Origin: Acidimicrobiia bacterium
Lineage (GTDB): Bacteria > Actinomycetota > Acidimicrobiia > Acidimicrobiales > Ilumatobacteraceae
Length of the DNA stretch: 10,556 nucleotides
Assembly (NCBI GenBank): GCA_010030605.1
Contig: RHCK01000025.1
Span: 1 to 10,556, forward strand
Direction of reading: 5' to 3'
The notes beneath the pieces are model-generated. The model made no database searches and was not told the DNA's origin. It worked only from the letters and a program-made list of their open reading frames with translations. Shown piece by piece: positions 6,285-10,556 of this stretch; within the stretch, counting starts at the first letter, position 1, and each line of letters begins with the position of its first letter. Made by a program: the position numbers and the translations under genes.

Positions 6285-7747
6285 CCGAAGGTCTGTTGCG
6301 GCGCTCGACGACCACTCTCCTCCCGGACTCCTCACGCACGTTGATGCATTTGTTCATCGCCGGTCAGGAGGATTTCGGGTCGCCGAGCGGTCGCGCGGGG
6401 GCCGTGATGGACCGAGCGTTGCACCTCTCCGAAGCGGAAGTGCGGGAGCAGTTGAGTCTCGTCACCGCCACGTTCGGACCACGGCATCGCGATCTGAACT
6501 ACTGGCTCGAAGTCCACGCGAACCGTATGGCCACCCGCATGCCTCGCCGCGTGGCGCTATCGCGCGATCGTTTGCTGCTGATCGGTGCCCTGTTCACGAA
6601 CGAAGTGACCGTCGAAGGTGCGTCACTCACGAACCCGTCGATCGTGCTGGTCGGAGAGCCGGGAGCCGACGACGCACGATTCGTGATGTCCGTGCGCGGC
6701 ATCGGCGAGGGACATCGCTCGTCGATCGGATTTCGCACCGGACACATCGACCGGTGGGGCGAAGTCCATGTCGACACGCCGGCCACCGAACTCACGCCCG
6801 GACTCCAGGCCGAGGGCCATCTTCACAAGCGAACCTTCGCCGGACTACTCGATCGACACGAAGGACTCGATGACGACGCGCGTTCGGTGTTGGATGGCCT
6901 CTCGGATCAGTTCACGGTCGCCGAACTCGACCATCAGATCGGTCGTTTGATTCGGGATCGCGAGACGTACCGGAACGCCGATGACACGGCCCACCGCTTC
7001 CGCATGATCGCCGAACGCAGTTATTCCATCGCGTTTCCCGATGATTCCGACGTGTCATCCCGCGTTCTTTGGCCCCGATCCGCGGCCGAGTGGCGAGGCA
7101 TGGAGGACCTGCGATTGGTCTCCTTCGGATCGACGGAACGCGACTTCGGATACTTCGGCACCTACACGGCGTTCGACGGTCATCACATCGCTCAACAGAT
7201 GTTGCACACTCGCGACTTCGTGTGCTTCGACGTCTTCCCCGTCACCGGTGCCGCGTCACGCGGCAAGGGACTGGCCCTATTCCCCCGACTCGTCGGGGGC
7301 AAGTACGTCGCTCTCTCGCGCCACGACGGCGAGTCGAATTACATCGCGTTCTCGGAACATCCCGAATCATGGGAGAAACCGATCCCGCTGCAATCACCCG
7401 AACATTCGTGGGAAGTGTTGCAGGTGGGTAACTGCGGATCACCGATCGAAACCGAACACGGATGGCTCGTCCTCACCCACGCCGTCGGCCCGATGCGCTG
7501 CTACACGATTTCGGCGATCTTGCTCGACATCGATGATCCGACACGAGTGATCGCTCACCTCGAACACCCCTTGATCGAACCGCTCGATGGTGAGCGCGAC
7601 GGCTACGTGCCCAACGTCGTCTACTCCTGCGGAGCCGTGGTCCATCGGGGGAATCTGATCGTCCCTTTCGGAATCAATGACGAGAGCATCGGTTTCGCTC
7701 ACGGCTCGGTCAACGACATCATCTCCGCCATGCGGCCATCGGGCTGA
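6281..7747 (+). CDS. GH130 family (PH1107-like) glycosidase/phosphorylase
   Basis: This 488-residue protein fits the five-bladed beta-propeller of GH130, a family including beta-mannoside phosphorylases and beta-1,2-mannosidases. Blade 1 begins near TNPSIVLVGE (117-126). A helical stretch (about 171-248) follows. Then come RVLWP and GMEDLRLV (273-280), matching the GxEDxR motif, SRHDGESNYIAFSEH (346-360), GNCGSPIETEHGWLVLTHAVGP (383-404 region, with H400 where many members have a YHG histidine) and YSCGAVVHRGNLIVPFGIND (448-467). It is longer than the usual 300-350 residues because of the N-terminal part and the helical insert. The motif order matches the PH1107-related subfamily as I remember it. 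I chose the ATG at 6281 for its ATGA overlap with the toroid gene. No signal peptide is visible. Whether it hydrolyses or phosphorolyses, and which sugar, is unresolved. Confidence 0.85.
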   Translation: MTEGLLRRSTTTLLPDSSRTLMHLFIAGQEDFGSPSGRAGAVMDRALHLSEAEVREQLSLVTATFGPRHRDLNYWLEVHANRMATRMPRRVALSRDRLLLIGALFTNEVTVEGASLTNPSIVLVGEPGADDARFVMSVRGIGEGHRSSIGFRTGHIDRWGEVHVDTPATELTPGLQAEGHLHKRTFAGLLDRHEGLDDDARSVLDGLSDQFTVAELDHQIGRLIRDRETYRNADDTAHRFRMIAERSYSIAFPDDSDVSSRVLWPRSAAEWRGMEDLRLVSFGSTERDFGYFGTYTAFDGHHIAQQMLHTRDFVCFDVFPVTGAASRGKGLALFPRLVGGKYVALSRHDGESNYIAFSEHPESWEKPIPLQSPEHSWEVLQVGNCGSPIETEHGWLVLTHAVGPMRCYTISAILLDIDDPTRVIAHLEHPLIEPLDGERDGYVPNVVYSCGAVVHRGNLIVPFGINDESIGFAHGSVNDIISAMRPSG

Positions 7748-7760
7748 ACCGGCCGAACGA

Positions 7761-9071
7761 TCAGTCGGACGGCCAGACGTCGGCGGTGGCCAGCAATTCC
7801 TCGCGGAAGTCGGGATGACTGATGCGCGCCAACGCGTGGGCACGTTCGCTGATGGAGAGTCCCGCGATCTCGGCGGCACCGAACTCGGTGATGATCACGT
7901 CGACCTGGTGCCGAGGGGTCGTGACCACCGTGCCGAGCGGAAGGCGGCCCATGATGCGCGAGACCATCGTGCCGTTCACCATCGTCGTCGACGGAAGGCA
8001 CACCAAACTTCGTCCGTTGTCGGACAAACCGGGACCGGACACGAAGTCTTCGTGCCCTCCGATACCCGAGAACTGCTTTCCCGCCACGCTGTCCGCGATC
8101 ACCTGCCCCGACAGATCGACGGCCATTGCTCCGTTGATGGACACCATGTTGCGATTTCGAGCGATGATCTCCGGAGAGTTCACGATGCCCACCGGCAGAA
8201 AGCGCACATCGCGATTGCCGTCGAGCCATTCGTACAGCTCGGGTTCTCCAGCCGCGAAGGTCGTCACCGAGAAACCATCGAATTCGGTGCCCTTGCGATT
8301 GGTCACCTTCCCGGCTTGGTGCAGTCGCATGAGACCCGTCGTGAACATCTCCGAGTGGATTCCGTAGTCCCCGCCGTCCCCCGTCGCCAGTCGGTCAGCC
8401 ACTTGCGTGGGGATGCCCCCGATTCCGGTTTGGATGGTGCAACCGTCGTGAATGAACGAGACCGCGATCTCGGCGATTTTTCGCTCGGCATCGCTCGGGA
8501 CGACGTCGGCGAGATTCAACGGAACTCGTTCGGAGACCACCAAATGGTCGATGTCGGACACCGACAACGAGTGCGCATACTCTCCCGCGCCGATCGTGTG
8601 CGGGAAGTGCGGACTGCACTCGACGATGAGCACTCGATCCGGGTCCGCGATGACGTCGGCGATCAGGTCGGTGAATGCTCCCGCGTGCAGGCTGAGGGAC
8701 ACTCGACCATCGACGGGCATCGCGCCAGCCACCGCCACGACCCTTGGTCGCAATCGATGCAGAACGGTTTCGAAACGACGAAAGTCGGCCGGCACGAAAT
8801 CGATGTCGGCTCCGGTGTCACGCAGGAAACGTTCGGCCGGTCCGAAAAACCCACTCTTCAGATGCACCGAAGGTCTCGTGAAGATCGAATACAGGTCGGG
8901 CAAAAGCGCACCGAACACCCGCAGATCGTCGAACCGATCCGCCGGGGTCGAATCCCCGAGAGCGTGCAGCAGGCCACCGGGAGCTCCGGGGCCGAGCGGA
9001 ATCGCCAACGTGTCGACGGAACGCAGGGCCGCGATCGCCTCCGAAAATTCCCCGACCTCCGGCAGCGCCAT
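7761..9071 (-). CDS. Acetyl-CoA hydrolase/transferase family CoA-transferase (4-hydroxybutyrate CoA-transferase-like)
   Basis: This complete 436-residue enzyme moves CoA between acyl groups, normally via a glutamyl-CoA thioester. Key segments are TIQTGIGGIPTQV (212-224), GIHSEMFTTG (237-246) with E241 the expected catalytic glutamate, KQFSGIGGHEDFVSG (332-346) and VDVIITEFGAAEIAG (390-404), followed by the ISHPDFREEL tail (417-426). Length and motifs, especially the KQFSG...GG and TEFGxAE blocks, fit the 4-hydroxybutyrate CoA-transferase branch (about 438 residues) better than the longer succinyl-CoA:acetate type, but the acyl substrate cannot be fixed. I prefer the ATG at 9071 over the GTG directly before it. 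The gene lies 48 bases after the ABC-F gene on the same strand and may share its transcript. It converges on the GH130 gene with a 13-base gap and no obvious terminator hairpin. Confidence 0.9.
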   Translation of the reverse strand: MALPEVGEFSEAIAALRSVDTLAIPLGPGAPGGLLHALGDSTPADRFDDLRVFGALLPDLYSIFTRPSVHLKSGFFGPAERFLRDTGADIDFVPADFRRFETVLHRLRPRVVAVAGAMPVDGRVSLSLHAGAFTDLIADVIADPDRVLIVECSPHFPHTIGAGEYAHSLSVSDIDHLVVSERVPLNLADVVPSDAERKIAEIAVSFIHDGCTIQTGIGGIPTQVADRLATGDGGDYGIHSEMFTTGLMRLHQAGKVTNRKGTEFDGFSVTTFAAGEPELYEWLDGNRDVRFLPVGIVNSPEIIARNRNMVSINGAMAVDLSGQVIADSVAGKQFSGIGGHEDFVSGPGLSDNGRSLVCLPSTTMVNGTMVSRIMGRLPLGTVVTTPRHQVDVIITEFGAAEIAGLSISERAHALARISHPDFREELLATADVWPSD

Positions 9072-9119
9072 CACCTCAACCTAGTCGCGACCATCGATCG
9101 ATTCCGTTCGGGGTCGCAT

Positions 9120-10556
9120 TCAGTCCTCGATCGAAATTCCTCGGGCTTCCACTTCGGCGGCGAACTCGATCCAGGTCTCCTCGGCGGCATCGACGGCCAT
9201 CTGTGCGGAGGCGAGTTGCTCACTGAGTGCCGCGAGTCGCGCATGATCACCCGACGCGCTGGCCGCGTGCGCGGCCAACTCGGCGCTCGTCGCGTCGCGC
9301 TTCGAGATCGCCACCTCCAACGCTTTTTCGGCTTGCGCCAGAAGGCGCTTCAACGTGCTCGGCGATTTCGCCGTGGTGGTCGGTGACTTCGACGTGCTGG
9401 AGGATTTCACGGTGTTCGACAACGGCTTCGCCGTCCCGGACATCGGCTTCGCCGGGCCGGATGATGACTTCGCGGTTTCCCTTTCCGCCAACCAGCCCGC
9501 CACTCCGCCGCGCACGGGGCGCACTCCCCCATCGCCGTCGAGAGCGAGCACATCGATCACTGTTCGATCGAGAAACGCTCGGTCGTGGCTGACGACCACG
9601 ACGATTCCCGGCCAGTCGTCGAGGAAATCCTCGAGAGCCCGCAACGTGTCGAGGTCGAGATCGTTGGTGGGTTCGTCGAGGAGCAGAACGTTCGGCTGCT
9701 CGAGCAGAGTGAGCAACAATTGCAATCGTCGACGTTCGCCTCCGGACAATGTGCCGATTTCGGCGAACTGCGCGTCACCATCGAACCAGAACCGCTTCAT
9801 CAGATTCACGTCGTCGATCGACGGCGCACCCTTGTCGCCGGCCACGGCATCACGAACTTTCTTGCTCGCGTCGAGGTCGCGGCCGAGCTGGTCGTAATAC
9901 CCCACGGCCACCGTTCGACCGACATCGATTCGACCCTCGGTGGGCTGCAAACGTCCCGCAAGCAGATCGAGAAGGGTGCTCTTCCCCGCGCCGTTCGCTC
10001 CGACGATTCCCAGACGATCGCCGGGTTCGAGCGTGGTGTCGAACGGCTTCAGTACGCGAGAGCCATCGGGCCATGCGAAACCGACTCCCGCCAACTCGAT
10101 TCCCTTCGAACCCAACCGTTGCGCCCCCAAGCGATCGCTCGAGCCGAGGCCCAGATCGCCCTCGCGAGCGGGACCATCGGCTTTGGTGTTGATGAGGTTC
10201 GTGGCCGCGGCGATCCGAGCCTTGGGTTTGCTCGTTCGAGCCGGAGCACCTCGACGCAACCAGGCCAGTTCGGTTCGCGCCAGATTCCGACGCACCTGTT
10301 CGGCCGCCGCGGCCTGTTCCTCGCGTTCCACTCGTCCGGCCAGATACGCGGCGTAACCGGATCCGGCGTTCCATCCCGCCGGAACATGCAGATACCCGTG
10401 GCCGCGATCGATCTCCAACACCTTCGTCGTCACCCGGTCGAGCACGTGTCGGTCGTGAGTGACCAACAACAAACCTCCGGCGTATTCGGCCAACCATTCC
10501 TCCAAGTATCGAATGGCATCCAGATCGAGGTGGTTAGTGGGTTCGTCGAGGATGAG
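9120..10556 (-). CDS. ABC-F family ATPase, Uup-like (5' truncated)
   Basis: The visible 478 residues start inside the Walker B motif of the first ATPase domain (LILDEPTNHLDLD at the right edge) and continue through its switch histidine (VTHDR, H at 34). After the inter-domain linker, the second domain has Walker A GANGAGKST (186-194), signature LSGGE (270-274), Walker B LLLDEPTND (291-299) and SHD switch (323-325). No membrane segment is present, as expected for ABC-F proteins, which act on ribosomes or, for Uup, also bind branched DNA. Residues 362-402 form a Lys/Ser/Thr/Pro heptapeptide-repeat linker, followed by an Ala/Glu-rich coiled coil to the end (about 403-478), as in Uup. The CoA-transferase follows 48 bases downstream. 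Assignment to ABC-F is firm; the Uup subgroup is likely from the C-terminal coiled coil. Confidence 0.93.
   Translation of the reverse strand, partial: LILDEPTNHLDLDAIRYLEEWLAEYAGGLLLVTHDRHVLDRVTTKVLEIDRGHGYLHVPAGWNAGSGYAAYLAGRVEREEQAAAAEQVRRNLARTELAWLRRGAPARTSKPKARIAAATNLINTKADGPAREGDLGLGSSDRLGAQRLGSKGIELAGVGFAWPDGSRVLKPFDTTLEPGDRLGIVGANGAGKSTLLDLLAGRLQPTEGRIDVGRTVAVGYYDQLGRDLDASKKVRDAVAGDKGAPSIDDVNLMKRFWFDGDAQFAEIGTLSGGERRRLQLLLTLLEQPNVLLLDEPTNDLDLDTLRALEDFLDDWPGIVVVVSHDRAFLDRTVIDVLALDGDGGVRPVRGGVAGWLAERETAKSSSGPAKPMSGTAKPLSNTVKSSSTSKSPTTTAKSPSTLKRLLAQAEKALEVAISKRDATSAELAAHAASASGDHARLAALSEQLASAQMAVDAAEETWIEFAAEVEARGISIED
9351..9473 (-). repeat. 21-bp tandem repeat coding a heptapeptide linker in the ABC-F protein
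   Basis: Six units read as AKSSSGP, AKPMSGT, AKPLSNT, VKSSST, SKSPTTT and AKSPSTL. On the + strand the recurring core is GRCTTCGCCG-like, starting at 9364, 9385, 9403, 9424, 9445 and 9466, so spacing is 21 bases except one 18-base unit. The pattern indicates expansion by duplication. The basic, flexible linker joins the second ATPase domain to the C-terminal coiled coil. Confidence 0.75.

Noticed and set aside
7748..7775. Weak hairpin CCGA...TCGG between the convergent GH130 and CoA-transferase genes as a terminator
   Set aside because: The stem is only four base pairs, has no T-tract and runs into the CoA-transferase coding sequence.
7677..9386. 569-codon open frame on the + strand opposite the CoA-transferase
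   Set aside because: It is Arg/His/Asp-rich with no recognisable domain, crosses three annotated genes' boundaries and lies opposite a clear CoA-transferase. Long antisense frames are expected in GC-rich DNA with this codon bias.

Overview
The window looks like chromosomal DNA from a high-GC Gram-positive bacterium, most plausibly an actinobacterium of the Acidimicrobiia type. The grounds are GC-rich codon use, frequent 4-bp ATGA gene overlaps, and a sortase-type (LPxTG) surface protein with a long Thr-Thr-Thr/Val-Pro stalk, which is common in that group. The lineage is an inference from style; there is no rRNA or marker gene to confirm it. I found no tRNA, rRNA, CRISPR array, insertion sequence or phage gene.

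Region 1 (1-1775) is signal transduction. It holds the C-terminal ATPase domain of a histidine kinase (cut by the left edge), a stand-alone CheY-like receiver and a small HPt-like protein, all on the + strand with overlapping ends. A NarL/LuxR-type response regulator on the - strand faces them, and its last 33 bases overlap the end of the HPt gene. Together these could form a phosphorelay: kinase, receiver, HPt and DNA-binding regulator.

Region 2 (1776-2029) is a divergent intergenic region between the LuxR-type regulator and the next operon. It contains two inverted repeats that could be operators.

Region 3 (2030-7747) is the most interesting part. Four + strand genes are each joined by an ATGA overlap: a 674-residue secreted LPxTG protein with a DUF11-like domain and a Thr-rich stalk, a GT4-type glycosyltransferase, a probable alpha/alpha-toroid carbohydrate-active protein, and a GH130 (PH1107-like) beta-propeller glycosidase/phosphorylase. 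The three enzymes lack signal peptides and probably act in the cytoplasm on one glycan, possibly a mannoside. Their tight coupling to a wall-anchored protein suggests a cell-surface glycan/protein system, but substrate and purpose cannot be read from the sequence.

Region 4 (7761-10556) is on the - strand and looks like housekeeping: an ABC-F family ATPase of the Uup type (5' end beyond the right edge) with an unusual heptapeptide-repeat linker, followed 48 bases downstream by a CoA-transferase of the 4-hydroxybutyrate/acetyl-CoA hydrolase family. It converges on the glycan operon with a gap of only 13 bases.
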